Assembly (NCBI RefSeq): GCF_000332645.1
Contig: NZ_AMXN01000001.1
Coordinates: 620,001-684,000, forward strand
Direction: 5' to 3'
Source: Bacillus inaquosorum KCTC 13429
GTDB lineage: Bacteria > Bacillota > Bacilli > Bacillales > Bacillaceae
DNA: 64,000 nt
Shown: positions 51,308 through 63,918 of the stretch, piece after piece
Layout: every line of letters begins with the position of its first letter
How positions within the stretch are numbered: position 1 is the stretch's first letter
The notes under the pieces: model-generated
The model's input: the letters and a program-made list of their open reading frames with translations, nothing else
Told to the model about the DNA's origin: nothing
The model's database searches: none
Translations under genes and position numbers: made by a program

Positions 51308-52177
51308 TTATGCCAGACCTAATTCTTCTTTCATTTTTCGAAGCATAAATCGGCTTGATTCATCCGCTCTTTCGTCGACCCAAGCAAAAACGGCATTCGT
51401 CGCAATTCCGTCGAACTTCATCTCTCTCAGCTTTCTGAAAATCGTCTCAAAATCAACCTCGCCTTGGCCAATGTCCAAATGCTGGTGAACCGTTACTTTC
51501 GCGTCAGGCGGATTGACGATGTAGCGCAGGCCGTGAGCCGCTTTATGATTAAAGGTATCTGCAAATAAAACGTGTGTGAGGCGGTCGCCGGCTTCGTCAA
51601 ACATGGTCTCGATGTCGCCTTTGCCGTCATCATAGAAGAACGTATGCGCAGTCGAGTAGACAAGATTGATCCAATCCTTGTCAAGCGCGCGGATCATATC
51701 CATCGCACCTTTGTGCGTTTCGATAAAATCGTACGGATGGGCTTGAAGATTGAGTTTAATGCCTTCTTTTTCAAAGACTGGCAGAAGCTCATCCATGGAT
51801 TTGATAAATTTTTCTTCACTTGTTAAAGGATCATATTTTGAACCGCTGAATTCACTGTTCATCAAATCGACTTCAAGTTCAACCGCAATTTCAATCGCCC
51901 GTTTCCAATTGCGCACTGCAGCCTGACGGCGGTCTTCTTCAGGACCCGCCCAGTGGTAAAGAGGAAGGAGCGATGAAAGCTTAACACCTGTATCCCTTAA
52001 AAGCCGCTTTAATTGTTTGATCTTTGCTGAATCGACTTTTGGATATTTATAGAATGGACAAAAATCCTCGCGCGGCGATAGTTCGATATATTCATAACCA
52101 AGTTCCGCCGTTTTATAGACCATTTCCTCCAAAGTTAAATCATCTCGATACATCGATGGATCCAATGCTAATTTCAT
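51308..52177 (-). CDS. iolH: IolH, TIM-barrel sugar isomerase-like protein
   Basis: The product has 289 residues from the ATG in [26 protein letters not shown] is eight bases upstream, favouring 52177 over the GTG three codons before. It is a xylose-isomerase-like TIM barrel with [49 protein letters not shown] and [14 protein letters not shown]. Its catalytic role in inositol breakdown is not established; an isomerase or epimerase is expected. It sits 20 bp after iolG. Confidence 0.9.
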   Translation of the reverse strand: MKLALDPSMYRDDLTLEEMVYKTAELGYEYIELSPREDFCPFYKYPKVDSAKIKQLKRLLRDTGVKLSSLLPLYHWAGPEEDRRQAAVRNWKRAIEIAVELEVDLMNSEFSGSKYDPLTSEEKFIKSMDELLPVFEKEGIKLNLQAHPYDFIETHKGAMDMIRALDKDWINLVYSTAHTFFYDDGKGDIETMFDEAGDRLTHVLFADTFNHKAAHGLRYIVNPPDAKVTVHQHLDIGQGEVDFETIFRKLREMKFDGIATNAVFAWVDERADESSRFMLRKMKEELGLA

Positions 52178-52197
52178 ATTTTTCACTCCTCTGTTTT

Positions 52198-54571
<2,374 letters not shown>

Positions 54572-54585
54572 ATATCCAGTCCCCA

Positions 54586-55479
54586 TTAAGCCAGATCCAA
54601 CAACTGCTCATCAATATAGTTTCTCGCGATCAATGCATACTCAAGCGGGTTAGCTACATCGGGGTCCTGTTCAGCTTCAACGACAATCCATCCGGAGTAA
54701 TCGTGCTTCAACAGCAGCTGATATACATCTCTAAAGTCAATGCATCCATCACCGGGAACCGTGAACATGCCTTTTAAAAATGCTTGTCGAAACGATTCCC
54801 CTCCAAGCCTGCATTGTTCCATGACATTCAGGCGGGCATCTTTAAAGTGCACATGCTTAATGCGGCCGATATGCTTCTCAAGCATTCCCATATAGTCACC
54901 GTCAGAAATGTACGCATGCCCTGTATCATAGAGGAGGTGTACATGCGCAGGGTCTGTTCCTTCCATCAGGCGGTCCACTTCTTCTGCTGTTTGGATGCCA
55001 GTGCCAAGATGGTGATGATACACAAGCTTCAAGCCATGCTGATCAGCAATTTTGCCAAGGTGATTCAACCCTTCGCAAAGCCGTTCCCATTCATCATCCG
55101 TAAAGTGCGGCTTCTCTGTGAACACATTTTTCTCCAAGCTTTGCACACTGTGTGTTTGTTCAGAGACAACTGCGACATCCGCGTTTACTTGTTGCAAATA
55201 CTCACAATGCAGGGTAAATGCCTTTGCCGCTTCACCGAGTCCGTCACGCAAGATAAAGCTGCTGAACCATTTTCCCGCGATTCTTAAATTTCGAAGTTTC
55301 AGCTCTTTGTTCAGGATGGCCGGTTCGGGGAAAAAGCCCCCGACTTCCGTACCTTGAAAACGTGCGACAACGATATCACTCAGCAAATGCTGAAGTGTGT
55401 TTCCCGCTCCGATTTCAGGAATGTCATCATTCCGCCACCCAATAGGAGCAATGCCCCACAGGATTTTTTCTTTGCCCAT
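54586..55479 (-). CDS. iolE: IolE, 2-keto-myo-inositol dehydratase
   Basis: The product has 297 residues, TIM-barrel with metal ligands inferred in [15 protein letters not shown] (about residue 174-188), HVHFKDARL (about 208) and [10 protein letters not shown] (about 265). It removes water from 2-keto-myo-inositol to give 3D-(3,5/4)-trihydroxycyclohexane-1,2-dione, the substrate of IolD. The stop shares bases with the upstream iolF start. Confidence 0.94.
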   Translation of the reverse strand: MGKEKILWGIAPIGWRNDDIPEIGAGNTLQHLLSDIVVARFQGTEVGGFFPEPAILNKELKLRNLRIAGKWFSSFILRDGLGEAAKAFTLHCEYLQQVNADVAVVSEQTHSVQSLEKNVFTEKPHFTDDEWERLCEGLNHLGKIADQHGLKLVYHHHLGTGIQTAEEVDRLMEGTDPAHVHLLYDTGHAYISDGDYMGMLEKHIGRIKHVHFKDARLNVMEQCRLGGESFRQAFLKGMFTVPGDGCIDFRDVYQLLLKHDYSGWIVVEAEQDPDVANPLEYALIARNYIDEQLLDLA

Positions 55480-55494
55480 CTATGAGCCTCCCCT

Positions 55495-57408
55495 CTAATA
55501 CTGCTTCGCAGATTCCAGCATTTTTTCTTTTGCTTCGTATGCCTTCTGAACGCTTTCTTGTTCAGACACTTCTGCTACGCCGACATGCCACCAGCTGTCA
55601 TAGCCGTCAGTCATTGTTTTTGGCAGAACCTTCATTTCAATTAATGTTGATACGTCCTGTTTCTTCGCATCCTCTAACGCCGCTTTTAACTCTTCTACTG
55701 TGTTGGCACGGTAGGTTTTTGCGCCGTATCCCTCAGCAACTTTCGCGTAATCAACATTCAAAATTTGGTTATCATCTGTGCGGAACTCACAATAGTAGCT
55801 GCCGCTGCCGTGATCCATTTGAAGGTTGTTGATACATCCAAAACCAGAGTTGTCAAAGAGCAGCACATTGATTTTCTTGTTGTACTGAATCGCCGTGATC
55901 AGCTCGGAATGAAGCATCAGGAAGCTGCCGTCTCCGACAATGGAATACACTTCTCTGTCAGGGTGGGCCAATTTAAGCCCCAGTGTGCCGGACACTTCAT
56001 AGCCCATGCAGGAATACCCGTACTCCAGGTGATACGTATTCGGAACATTAGAATGCCACAAACGCTGCAAATCTCCTGGAAGGGAGCCTGCTGAACAGAT
56101 GATCACGCTGTCTTCAGGAATCGTCTCGTTGATTGTCAGCAATGCCGTTGTTTGCGGCAGCTCAGTGTTCAACGCGTCAGCGTATTCATTTAGAATCTCC
56201 TGAGAGAAATGATTTTTGATTTCCGGATCAAACGCTTTCCGTTTAAACGTCACTTTGCTGAGGCGTTCGCGTTCAGCGAGCCATTCATCCTTCAGCTCCT
56301 TGATCGTGGAGCCGAATTCGCTCTTATAGCCTTCAAGCAAACCATGCAGTTTGCCAAGCGTCACTTTCGCATCCGCTACCACTTGGAACGCGTCGAGTTT
56401 ATACGCCTGCATTCGGCTGACATTGATGTTCAGGAACTTCGCTTTATCAAAATCAAAAGCGGTCTTAGAGGATGTCGCAAAATCCGTATATCTTGTACCG
56501 ATACCGATAATCAAATCAGCTTGGCGGGCCGCTTTATTTGCCGCAAGTGTACCTGTGATACCCATTCCGCCGAGGTTGTTCGCAAAATCAGCTTCAACTG
56601 TCGACTTTCCTGCCTGCGTTTCAACTAACGGAATGTTATACGCTTCAGAAATGGCAACCAATTCATCGCGCGCGCCGGAGTATTTTGCGCCTCCGCCGAC
56701 GAGGATCACAGGATTTTTGCTGGCTTTAATCAGCTCCGCAGCACCTTGAAGCTCGCGCTCGCTCGGCTGCATGCGATCAATATAGTGAACCCGTTTGACG
56801 AAGAAACTTTCATCAAAGTCGTATGCTTCTCCTTCAACATCCTGAGAAATGCAAATCGTTGCCGGACCTGCTTTTGCCGGATCAGTCATGACTTCAAACG
56901 CGCGCAGTAAACTGCTCATGAGCTGCTCAGGGCGCGTAATGCGGTCCCAGTATCTCGATACAGGTTTCAATGCATCGTTTGTTGTAATCGCCGCACTGTA
57001 TTCTTGCTCCATTTGCTGCAGTACAGGGTCTGGCTGTCTTGTCGCAAATGTATCTGCCGGAATTAAGAGAACTGGGATATTATTTGCCAATGCAGTGCCG
57101 GCTGCCGCCACTAAGTTAGCAGCTCCCGGTCCGACGGATGTAGAGACCGCATATATTTTTCTTCTCAGCATTTGCTTGCTGTACGCCATTGCGGCATGGG
57201 CCATTCCTTGTTCGTTTTTCCCTTGATAGACTTTCAAATGGCCTGCATCCTGCTCAAGCGCCTGGCCGATCCCTAATACGTTTCCATGACCGAAAATCGT
57301 GAAAATCCCTTCAACGAAAGGCTCTTCCTTTCCATCTACATGGATGTACTGCTGGTTTAAGAATTTAATCAGCGCTTGTGCTGTTGTTAAGCGAATTTTC
57401 TTACCCAC
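55495..57408 (-). CDS. iolD: IolD, 3D-trihydroxycyclohexane-1,2-dione hydrolase (ThDP)
   Basis: The product has 637 residues from a GTG at 57408 behind AAAGGTGGGATCGTTT; four upstream codons are in frame. It is a thiamine-diphosphate enzyme: the N-terminal Pyr domain (FGHGNVLGIG, then the activating Glu in NEQGMAHAAMAYS near residue 70), a central DHS-like domain (VGGGAKYSGARDEL) and the PP domain with the GDGSF motif in SIVGDGSFLMLHSELITAIQ. It opens the cyclohexane ring to 5-deoxy-D-glucuronate. Confidence 0.95.
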   Translation of the reverse strand: MGKKIRLTTAQALIKFLNQQYIHVDGKEEPFVEGIFTIFGHGNVLGIGQALEQDAGHLKVYQGKNEQGMAHAAMAYSKQMLRRKIYAVSTSVGPGAANLVAAAGTALANNIPVLLIPADTFATRQPDPVLQQMEQEYSAAITTNDALKPVSRYWDRITRPEQLMSSLLRAFEVMTDPAKAGPATICISQDVEGEAYDFDESFFVKRVHYIDRMQPSERELQGAAELIKASKNPVILVGGGAKYSGARDELVAISEAYNIPLVETQAGKSTVEADFANNLGGMGITGTLAANKAARQADLIIGIGTRYTDFATSSKTAFDFDKAKFLNINVSRMQAYKLDAFQVVADAKVTLGKLHGLLEGYKSEFGSTIKELKDEWLAERERLSKVTFKRKAFDPEIKNHFSQEILNEYADALNTELPQTTALLTINETIPEDSVIICSAGSLPGDLQRLWHSNVPNTYHLEYGYSCMGYEVSGTLGLKLAHPDREVYSIVGDGSFLMLHSELITAIQYNKKINVLLFDNSGFGCINNLQMDHGSGSYYCEFRTDDNQILNVDYAKVAEGYGAKTYRANTVEELKAALEDAKKQDVSTLIEMKVLPKTMTDGYDSWWHVGVAEVSEQESVQKAYEAKEKMLESAKQY

Positions 57409-57440
57409 AAACGATCCCACCTTTACTCGATCTTTTTCAA

Positions 57441-58418
57441 TTATGACTGTGCTTCAATAAGCTGTACGATTTCATCTGCAGTCGGCATCGCTTCTGACGA
57501 ACTGTGCTTGCTCACCACAATGGAGGCTGAAGCGCTGCCGTATTTCAATGCCGTTTCGATGTCTTTTCCGCTGACAAGGCCGTAGATAAAGGCTGACGCA
57601 TAGGAGTCACCGGCTCCAAAGGTTTTCAGCACTTTTGTCTTGTACGCTTGGGCGCGGAATACCTCGCCGGATTTGCTGTATGCGTAAGAGCCTTCAACGC
57701 CGTGTTTGATGACAACGAGGTCGGCTGAATGATCAAATAAATGATTGACGGATTCTTCATTGCTTCCGCCTGTGCGGTTTTCCATTACATCAAATTCATC
57801 ACGTGTGCCGATGACGATATCAGACTGCTCGGCGACCAAAGAATAGTAAACGGCTGTTTCATCCACTGACTGCCACGTATACGGGCGATAATCCAATTCG
57901 AACACCACTTTAACCTGATGCTTTTTCGCATATTGAACAGCTTTTAACACCGCTTCCCGTGACGGGCTTTTGGCGAGCGCTGTCCCGGAAACAAGCAGCA
58001 TTTTCGCATTTGCGATATAGTCCTCGCTTACCTCTGAAGGCTCAAGATAAAGATCCGCCACATCATCGCGATACATTAAGATGCTGCATTCTTCCGGGCT
58101 GAGAATTTCTGTAAATGCAAGGCCTGCTTTGTGGCCATCTTGATCCACAATCATCTGTGTTGTGTCAACGCCGGTATTTCTCATATAGGACTCTATGAAT
58201 CTTCCATGCTGGTCATCTGGAATTTTGCCGATGAAGCCCGCTTTTAAGCCAAGCTTCGCGCTGCCGATTGCGATATTTGCAGGTGAACCGCCGACATATT
58301 TCGAAAATGTCATCGTTTCTTCCATTGGGCGGTTGTATTCGACTGCGTTCAGATCTATACATGCCCGGCCGATGGCAACAATATCAAAAGCCTTCTCTTC
58401 ATTGAATGTATACTTCAT
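57441..58418 (-). CDS. iolC: IolC, 5-dehydro-2-deoxygluconokinase
   Basis: The product has 325 residues from MKYTFNEEKAFDIVAIGRAC; a 14-codon extension reaches back into iolB. It is a PfkB/ribokinase-family sugar kinase: N-terminal VGGSPANIAIGSAKLG (about residue 38-53) and the C-terminal signature KTFGAGDSYASAFIYG with catalytic Asp in GAGD (about 264). It phosphorylates 2-deoxy-5-keto-D-gluconate; the product is the inducer that releases IolR. Confidence 0.94.
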   Translation of the reverse strand: MKYTFNEEKAFDIVAIGRACIDLNAVEYNRPMEETMTFSKYVGGSPANIAIGSAKLGLKAGFIGKIPDDQHGRFIESYMRNTGVDTTQMIVDQDGHKAGLAFTEILSPEECSILMYRDDVADLYLEPSEVSEDYIANAKMLLVSGTALAKSPSREAVLKAVQYAKKHQVKVVFELDYRPYTWQSVDETAVYYSLVAEQSDIVIGTRDEFDVMENRTGGSNEESVNHLFDHSADLVVIKHGVEGSYAYSKSGEVFRAQAYKTKVLKTFGAGDSYASAFIYGLVSGKDIETALKYGSASASIVVSKHSSSEAMPTADEIVQLIEAQS

Positions 58419-58441
58419 CGTAAACAGCCACTCCTCACTTG

Positions 58442-59257
58442 TTAACGTTCTAAAATCCACTCATGCGCCGGGTCATTATGAAACTTCCATTTCCGCGTCG
58501 GCCCTGCCATGACATTTAAATAGTAGGATGTGTATCCGTCCGGCACGCCTACCGGGTGGTATCCTGCAGGAACGATGACAACGTTTTCATTTTCTACAGT
58601 CATTGTCTCGTCAATCGAGCGGTCATCTGTGTATACACGCTGAAACACAAAGCCCTGTCCCGGGTCTAACTCATGGTAGTACGTTTCTTCTAAAAAAGAT
58701 TCCTCCGGCAAATTGTCTTGATCATGTTTATGAGGCGGATAGCTGGACCAGTTGCCGCTGTCTGTATAGACTTCAACTACTAATAGGCTGTTAGCTGAAG
58801 GGTCTGAATCCGGAAGAATGTTGTGAACAGTACGTTTGTTTGAAAACTTCCCGCGATGCTCAATGCCATTGTCTTCCGCTTTGATCAGCTTTGTCGGAAG
58901 CTGTTTTTCCGATGGAGAATAGCAAAGCGCCACTCTTGCGTCGCTGACCGCTGTGATCTCAAAGGAACGGTCATTTGAAATATAGACGCTGTCTGTCGGT
59001 TTTCGTTCGAATACGCTTTCACGTGTGCCGATATTCTCAAAAGTCGACTCGTGATCGGTCACTGTAATGTTTCCCGTTACCGCGACAATACAGATTTCCT
59101 GTTTTTTCAATTCTTCTGCATAGCTGGAACCGGAAGCGAGATCTAACACTTTAAACTCTACATAGGTGAGATCAGAGTTGGATTTCGTTACTTCGTGCAC
59201 CAGTTTGACCCCATTAGACACTTCATTCGACTGCGGCTTACGCAACAAATAACTCAT
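58442..59257 (-). CDS. iolB: IolB, 5-deoxy-glucuronate isomerase
   Basis: The product has 271 residues of the KduI/IolB bicupin family. Zinc-binding residues in the second cupin are in YPPHKHDQDNLPEES (about residue 168-182, two His and one Glu) and VPAGYHPVGVPDGY (about 229-242). It converts 5-deoxy-D-glucuronate to 2-deoxy-5-keto-D-gluconate. AGGAGGGCTTCACT is the ribosome-binding site. Confidence 0.94.
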   Translation of the reverse strand: MSYLLRKPQSNEVSNGVKLVHEVTKSNSDLTYVEFKVLDLASGSSYAEELKKQEICIVAVTGNITVTDHESTFENIGTRESVFERKPTDSVYISNDRSFEITAVSDARVALCYSPSEKQLPTKLIKAEDNGIEHRGKFSNKRTVHNILPDSDPSANSLLVVEVYTDSGNWSSYPPHKHDQDNLPEESFLEETYYHELDPGQGFVFQRVYTDDRSIDETMTVENENVVIVPAGYHPVGVPDGYTSYYLNVMAGPTRKWKFHNDPAHEWILER

Positions 59258-59293
59258 AGTGAAGCCCTCCTCTTTCTATTGGTAGAATGAGTC

Positions 59294-59327
59294 CGAACAG
59301 CGCGCATAGACGCCGTTCGGCTGTTCG
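59294..59327 (-). other. Intercistronic hairpin iolA-iolB
   Basis: CGAACAGC and GCTGTTCG pair as 8-bp arms with further GC-rich pairing in the loop, between the iolA stop and the iolB start. No T-run follows; it could protect the iolA mRNA 3' end after processing. Confidence 0.5.
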
Positions 59328-59331
59328 TCGT

Positions 59332-60795
59332 TTAGTTGAAATCAGGTGCTGGATATCTTGCCGTAACCACTTTTTTACGCGTATAGAAGTCAACGCTGTC
59401 TTTTCCGTTCGCATGCAGCGTTCCAAAGAATGAAGACTTCCAGCCTGAGAATGGGAAGAATGCCATTGGAGCAGGCACACCCAGGTTGATGCCGAGCATT
59501 CCCGCATCAATGTTTTCACGGAAGTAGCGGATTGCGTTTGAGTTGGATGTGAACAGGCAGGCACCGTTCGCAAACTCAGACTTATTGGCAATTTCGATCG
59601 CTTCTTTCAGGTTTTTCACGCGGATGACTGACAAGACCGGAGCAAAAATTTCATCTTTCCAGATCGTCATCTTTGTCGTGACATTGTCAAAGATCGTCGG
59701 GCCGACAAAGTAGCCGTCGTCAGATACATTTTCACGTCCGTCACAAACGAGTCTCGCGCCTTCTTCGAGCCCTTTTTCAATGTAGCTGAGCGTGCGCTTC
59801 TTGTTGTCTTCGCGAATAACCGGTCCTAAAAATACGCCGTCATCAAGGCCGTTACCGATTTTAATGTCAGCCACTTTTTCCTGCAGCTTCGCCATAAACT
59901 CATCAGCGATTCCTTCTTCAACTGTTACAACCGCACAAGCCATGCAGCGTTCACCAGCCGAACCGAAGGCTGCTCCGATGATGTTTGTGATCGTATCTTC
60001 GAGATTCGCATCGTTCAGGACAATCGTATGGTTTTTCGCGCCTGTCAGAGATTGAACGCGTTTTAAGTTTTCGCTTCCTTTTTTGTAGACATACTCGCCG
60101 ACTGGCTTGGAGCCTACGAATGATATCGCTTTAATTTCAGGATGCTCGAGGATGCCGTTCACAACGTCATGCGCACCGTATACGACGTTGAATACCCCTT
60201 TCGGAAGGCCCGCTTTTTCAAAAAGCTCAACCAATTTCTCTGTTAACAGCGGTGTCCGCTCAGATGGTTTTAAAATAAATGTGTTGCCGAGCGCGATTGC
60301 CATCGGGAACATCCAGCAAGGAACCATCATCGGGAAGTTGAAAGGCGCGATTCCGCCGACAACTCCGATTGGGTAGCGGTAGTTGGCCGCTTCAACATCT
60401 GTTGCGATGGAAGCAAGTGAGTCACCCATCATCAGGGAAGGTGCTCCAGCTGCGAATTCTACGTTTTCAATTCCGCGTCCTACTTCTCCAAGAGCTTCTT
60501 TTGTGTTTTTTCCATTTTCAATGGTAATCAGATGAGCAAGTTCTTCTTTATGCTGAGAAAGCAGCTGCTGGAAGTTAAATAGAATTCTGGCACGGCGCGG
60601 AACCGCCACTTTTGACCATGTTTTAAATGCCTCAGCCGCTTTTTGCGCAGCGTAATCAATATCCTCTTTTGTTGAAATCGGCACTTGGCACAGCACTTCT
60701 TTCGTCGCCGGATTCACAACGTCTTCATATTTATCTGTTTTGCTTTCAACCCATTCACCGTTGATGTAGTTTTTTAATTTTCTGATTTCTGTCAT
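59332..60795 (-). CDS. iolA: IolA (MmsA), methylmalonate/malonate semialdehyde dehydrogenase
   Basis: The product has 487 residues from [20 protein letters not shown] behind AAGGAGGCAATAAG; ten upstream codons are in frame but not needed. It is a CoA-acylating aldehyde dehydrogenase: catalytic Cys in [18 protein letters not shown] (about residue 287), NAD site in [18 protein letters not shown] and [13 protein letters not shown]. It turns malonate semialdehyde to acetyl-CoA and CO2, the final iol step. First gene of the operon. Confidence 0.95.
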   Translation of the reverse strand: MTEIRKLKNYINGEWVESKTDKYEDVVNPATKEVLCQVPISTKEDIDYAAQKAAEAFKTWSKVAVPRRARILFNFQQLLSQHKEELAHLITIENGKNTKEALGEVGRGIENVEFAAGAPSLMMGDSLASIATDVEAANYRYPIGVVGGIAPFNFPMMVPCWMFPMAIALGNTFILKPSERTPLLTEKLVELFEKAGLPKGVFNVVYGAHDVVNGILEHPEIKAISFVGSKPVGEYVYKKGSENLKRVQSLTGAKNHTIVLNDANLEDTITNIIGAAFGSAGERCMACAVVTVEEGIADEFMAKLQEKVADIKIGNGLDDGVFLGPVIREDNKKRTLSYIEKGLEEGARLVCDGRENVSDDGYFVGPTIFDNVTTKMTIWKDEIFAPVLSVIRVKNLKEAIEIANKSEFANGACLFTSNSNAIRYFRENIDAGMLGINLGVPAPMAFFPFSGWKSSFFGTLHANGKDSVDFYTRKKVVTARYPAPDFN

Positions 60796-60887
60796 TCTTA
60801 TTGCCTCCTTCATTAGTAAACACATACACTTGTATGGGTGGTTCAGGATAGATTCATATCAATATCCACTGTTTCAGTAAGCCAAGA

Positions 60888-60901
60888 ATTAAACGCTTTC
60901 A
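60888..60901 (-). promoter_or_regulatory. cre site upstream of iolA
   Basis: TGAAAGCGTTTAAT on the minus strand matches TGWAANCGNTNWCA at all fixed positions except the last two. It lies about 93-106 bp before the iolA start, agreeing with catabolite control of iol. Confidence 0.65.
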
Positions 60902-60969
60902 AAAAAACCAAAAAAATAAATGGTGATGCAATTTTAGATACAAGCAACCATTTCATACACATCAGGTTA

Positions 60970-60991
60970 CTTTTTGGTCATTTCTTGGTTA
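60970..60991 (-). promoter_or_regulatory. Tandem IolR operator of the iolA operon
   Basis: Two adjoining 11-mers on the minus strand, TAACCAAGAAA (60981-60991) and TGACCAAAAAG (60970-60980), both fit the IolR consensus WRAYCAADARD in every position. They sit in the intergenic region between iolA and iolR. The iolA -35/-10 pair was not clear to me. Confidence 0.85.
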
Positions 60992-61142
60992 TATTCTAAT
61001 CGCATAATACCCATAAGTCAATCATAAACACTAAATTTTTTCATTATTTTTATTATATTAATCTTTTAATCAATTAAGAGAGGTAAGAGAAGACCGTCGA
61101 ATCTTGCAAAAGATATACACCGATGTTATCATTTTTTTAGCA

Positions 61143-61164
61143 ACTATTGATCAACTTTTGGTTT
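61143..61164 (-). promoter_or_regulatory. Tandem IolR operator of iolRS
   Basis: Two abutting 11-mers, AAACCAAAAGT (61154-61164) and TGATCAATAGT (61143-61153) on the minus strand, fit WRAYCAADARD in full. They lie about 50-70 bp upstream of iolR, close to the likely iolR promoter, so they probably give autorepression. Confidence 0.85.
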
Positions 61165-61212
61165 TTATTATATATTTATGTTACGTAAAGATTCAAGAAG
61201 GAGTTTTTTAAT

Positions 61213-61968
61213 ATGAAACTGATGCGGATTCAGGAAATGGAGGAATACATTTTATCGCATGGCACTGTTTCCTTAGATGAGCTGTGCCAGGTGTTCAATG
61301 TCTCCAAAAACACAGTCAGACGTGATATCAACAAGTTAACAGAAAAGGGTGCGATTGAAAAAGTATACGGCGGCGTAACATCTATTGAGAAAACCGCATT
61401 AGTTCCTTTTGAGAATCGCACCATTCAGCACCAAGATGAAAAAACAAAAATTGCCCATTATGCTTCCCGTTTTATTGAAGATCACGATTTGATCTTCATT
61501 GATTCAGGAACGACAACAAAGTCTATTCTCGATACGCTTGATCCGGCCAAAAATGTCACCATTTTAACCAACAGTTTAGACATTATCAATGCGGCTTCAG
61601 CTTTGAAGAATATCAACTTAATCATGATCGGAAACAACTATAAGAGAAAAACGCGCTCCTTTGTCGGCATGGACGACCCGGCTATGCTTGATAAGTACAA
61701 TATCAACAAAGCCTTTATGTCCGCTACCGGAACGACGCTGACACACGGATTGACCAATTCGGATCTGCTGGAGTACGAAATTAAAAAGAGGATTTCGGAA
61801 AAAGCAAAAGAAGTGTATTTATTGGCTGACCATTCAAAATTCGGAAAATCAACGCTTCTGACGTATGCGCCGTTTGACAGGCTGCATTGCATTGTGACAT
61901 CTCAGCCATTAGATGACGAGTACACACAATACTGCAATGAGCACCAAATCAGCATTCATCTGGCCTAA
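61213..61968 (+). CDS. iolR: IolR, DeoR-family repressor of inositol genes
   Basis: The product has 251 residues. The N-terminal DeoR helix-turn-helix is [20 protein letters not shown] (about residue 20-39), followed by [17 protein letters not shown]. The C-terminal sugar-phosphate-sensor domain begins with [14 protein letters not shown] (phosphate-binding loop, about 100-113) and ends with [11 protein letters not shown]. It represses iolA-J and its own transcript until 2-deoxy-5-keto-gluconate-6-phosphate binds. AAGAAGGAG precedes the ATG. Confidence 0.95.
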   Translation: MKLMRIQEMEEYILSHGTVSLDELCQVFNVSKNTVRRDINKLTEKGAIEKVYGGVTSIEKTALVPFENRTIQHQDEKTKIAHYASRFIEDHDLIFIDSGTTTKSILDTLDPAKNVTILTNSLDIINAASALKNINLIMIGNNYKRKTRSFVGMDDPAMLDKYNINKAFMSATGTTLTHGLTNSDLLEYEIKKRISEKAKEVYLLADHSKFGKSTLLTYAPFDRLHCIVTSQPLDDEYTQYCNEHQISIHLA

Positions 61969-62021
61969 CGTTTACAATAGTGTTGAGAGTCTTTCATCCA
62001 TTTTATTCTAGGAGGCAGATC

Positions 62022-62954
62022 ATGAAAAAAGCAAAGCTCGGAAAATCAGACTTGCAGGTATTCCCTATCGGATTAGGAACAAATGCTGTCGGAGGACACA
62101 ACCTCTACCCGAACCTGAATGAAGAAACCGGAAAAGAATTGGTGCGCGAGGCAATCCGTAATGGCGTGACGATGTTAGATACCGCTTACATTTACGGGAT
62201 CGGCCGTTCCGAAGAATTAATTGGTGAAGTGCTGCGCGAATTTAACCGTGAAGATGTTGTTATCGCAACAAAAGACGCGCACAGAAAACAAGGAAATGAT
62301 TTTGTCTTTGATAATTCACCAGAATTTCTTAAGAAATCAGTTGATGAAAGCCTGAAGCGTTTGAATACGGATTATATCGATTTGTTCTACATTCACTTCC
62401 CGGACGAACATACGCCGAAGGATGAAGCAGTTAACGCACTGAATGAAATGAAACAAGCCGGAAAAATCCGTTCCATCGGTGTATCCAACTTCTCTTTAGA
62501 GCAGCTGAAAGAAGCAAACAGAGACGGCTTGGTAGATGTATTGCAAGGCGAATACAACCTGTTAAACCGTGAAGCGGAAAACACATTCTTCCCGTATACG
62601 AAGGAGCATAATATCTCGTTTATCCCTTACTTCCCGCTCGTATCAGGATTATTGGCAGGAAAATATACAGAAGATACAACGTTCCCTGAAGGTGACCTCC
62701 GAAACGAAATGGAAAACTTCAAGGGCGAACGTTTCAAAGAAAATATCAGAAAGGTCAACAAGCTTGCGCCGATTGCCGAAAAGCACAACGTGGACATCCC
62801 TCACATCGTATTGGCTTGGTATTTGGCAAGACCGGAAATTGATATTCTCATCCCTGGAGCGAAACGTGCCGATCAGCTGGTTGATAACATCAAAACAGCA
62901 GACGTGACGCTTTCTCAGGAAGATATTTCGTTTATTGATAAGCTGTTCGCATAA
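62022..62954 (+). CDS. iolS: IolS, aldo-keto reductase
   Basis: The product has 310 residues from [20 protein letters not shown] behind AGGAGGCAGATC; a 14-codon extension has no site. AKR features: catalytic Tyr in [19 protein letters not shown] (with Asp about 52 and Tyr about 57), Lys in [10 protein letters not shown] and His in [23 protein letters not shown] follows. It shares the iolR transcript but is not needed for the main inositol steps; it acts on aldehydes with NADPH. The substrate in vivo is unknown. Confidence 0.93.
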   Translation: MKKAKLGKSDLQVFPIGLGTNAVGGHNLYPNLNEETGKELVREAIRNGVTMLDTAYIYGIGRSEELIGEVLREFNREDVVIATKDAHRKQGNDFVFDNSPEFLKKSVDESLKRLNTDYIDLFYIHFPDEHTPKDEAVNALNEMKQAGKIRSIGVSNFSLEQLKEANRDGLVDVLQGEYNLLNREAENTFFPYTKEHNISFIPYFPLVSGLLAGKYTEDTTFPEGDLRNEMENFKGERFKENIRKVNKLAPIAEKHNVDIPHIVLAWYLARPEIDILIPGAKRADQLVDNIKTADVTLSQEDISFIDKLFA

Positions 62955-62961
62955 GAAGAAT

Positions 62962-62993
62962 AAAACAGCCTTCTCCAATGGGAAGGCTGTTTT
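62962..62993 (+). terminator. Terminator of iolRS
   Basis: AAAACAGCCTT and AAGGCTGTTTT are perfect arms around CTCCAATGGG, with T-run after it, 8 bp past the iolS stop. The rest of the 310-bp gap to yxcE holds only an uncertain promoter (GATAAAAT near 63106-63113). Confidence 0.88.
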
Positions 62994-63264
62994 TATTTGG
63001 GCAAAATGGATCTATCATTCTATGATTGCATGATGAGAAAGCCCTTTAGTAGCTCCAAATCTAACTAATTTTAAGCAAAAGCTTACAAAAAGAGCCATAA
63101 ATCCGATAAAATAAAGGTAGATTATCTCAGAAAGAAAGTGATTGAAAAAGCAAAACAAGATATGAAACGTTAGATGGGAATAAGAGACTCATATGAATAA
63201 AAAAGCTTCTTTTATTTGCTGCTCAGAACAACGGGCCGTTCCGGCGGTCTATGGAGGAAACAGA

Positions 63265-63915
63265 ATGAAACTTAAATATGTAAAAGCCTTAGTCGCAGTA
63301 ACCGTTGCTTTAGGTGTACTGCTGCCATCAACCATTTCTCATGCCAAAAGTTTTAGCGGCCGCTCATCATCCAGTTACAGCAGCCGAAGTTCAAGCTCGT
63401 CATACAGCGGAAGCTATAAATCCAGCCCGAAATCAAGCTACAGTTCAGGATCAAGCTCTTCAAGCAAAAAGTCCAAGACATCTGACGATTCATCATCGTC
63501 GATTTCGCTGAAAAAGAAATCTTCGGAAAAGTCGAGCTCATCAAGCTCTAAAAAATCGTCAGGCACATTTTCCAGCGCCACATCAAAAGTAAGCGGAAAG
63601 ACATACAGCGGAAAAACGTCTAAAGCTTATGTTGGCGGACGTTATGTTTCAGTGAATCATTACTACAATGCAGGATTCTCGCCATCGGGATGGTTTGGCT
63701 ATTATAGCGGATTCACAACGGGCATGTTTATGATCAGCATGATGCACCCTTGGGGTTACACCTATCATCCAGTCGGAGGCCCGGGCTATGTTTCTTATGG
63801 CGCTTCGCCGATTGCCTGGATCGTTGATGTCATCGTTCTGATCATTATTTTACTCATTGTCATCGCTCTGATTCGCGCATTCAAATCACCGAAGACGTAC
63901 AGAAGGAGCTTTTAG
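63265..63915 (+). CDS. yxcE: YxcE, Ser-rich secreted/membrane protein
   Basis: The product has 216 residues from MKLKYVKALVAVTVALGVLL, chosen because GGAGGAAACAGA lies directly before it; 24 further in-frame codons upstream read poorly. A signal peptide ends near THISHAKS-type sequence (cleavage about residue 28). Residues 30-110 are Ser/Lys repeats (SSSSYSSRSSSSSYSGSYKS and similar). A Gly/Tyr/aromatic patch follows, then a hydrophobic helix (about 175-200, WIVDVIVLIIILLIVIALI) and the basic tail KSPKTYRRSF. It is probably anchored with the Ser-rich part outside. Function unknown; the symbol rests on synteny. Confidence 0.7.
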   Translation: MKLKYVKALVAVTVALGVLLPSTISHAKSFSGRSSSSYSSRSSSSSYSGSYKSSPKSSYSSGSSSSSKKSKTSDDSSSSISLKKKSSEKSSSSSSKKSSGTFSSATSKVSGKTYSGKTSKAYVGGRYVSVNHYYNAGFSPSGWFGYYSGFTTGMFMISMMHPWGYTYHPVGGPGYVSYGASPIAWIVDVIVLIIILLIVIALIRAFKSPKTYRRSF

Positions 63916-63918
63916 GTA

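Noticed and set aside
63360-63600. Repetitive tract in yxcE considered as a DNA repeat or CRISPR-like array
   Set aside because: The pattern is produced by Ser and Lys codons of a low-complexity coding region; no spacers or constant repeat length are present.
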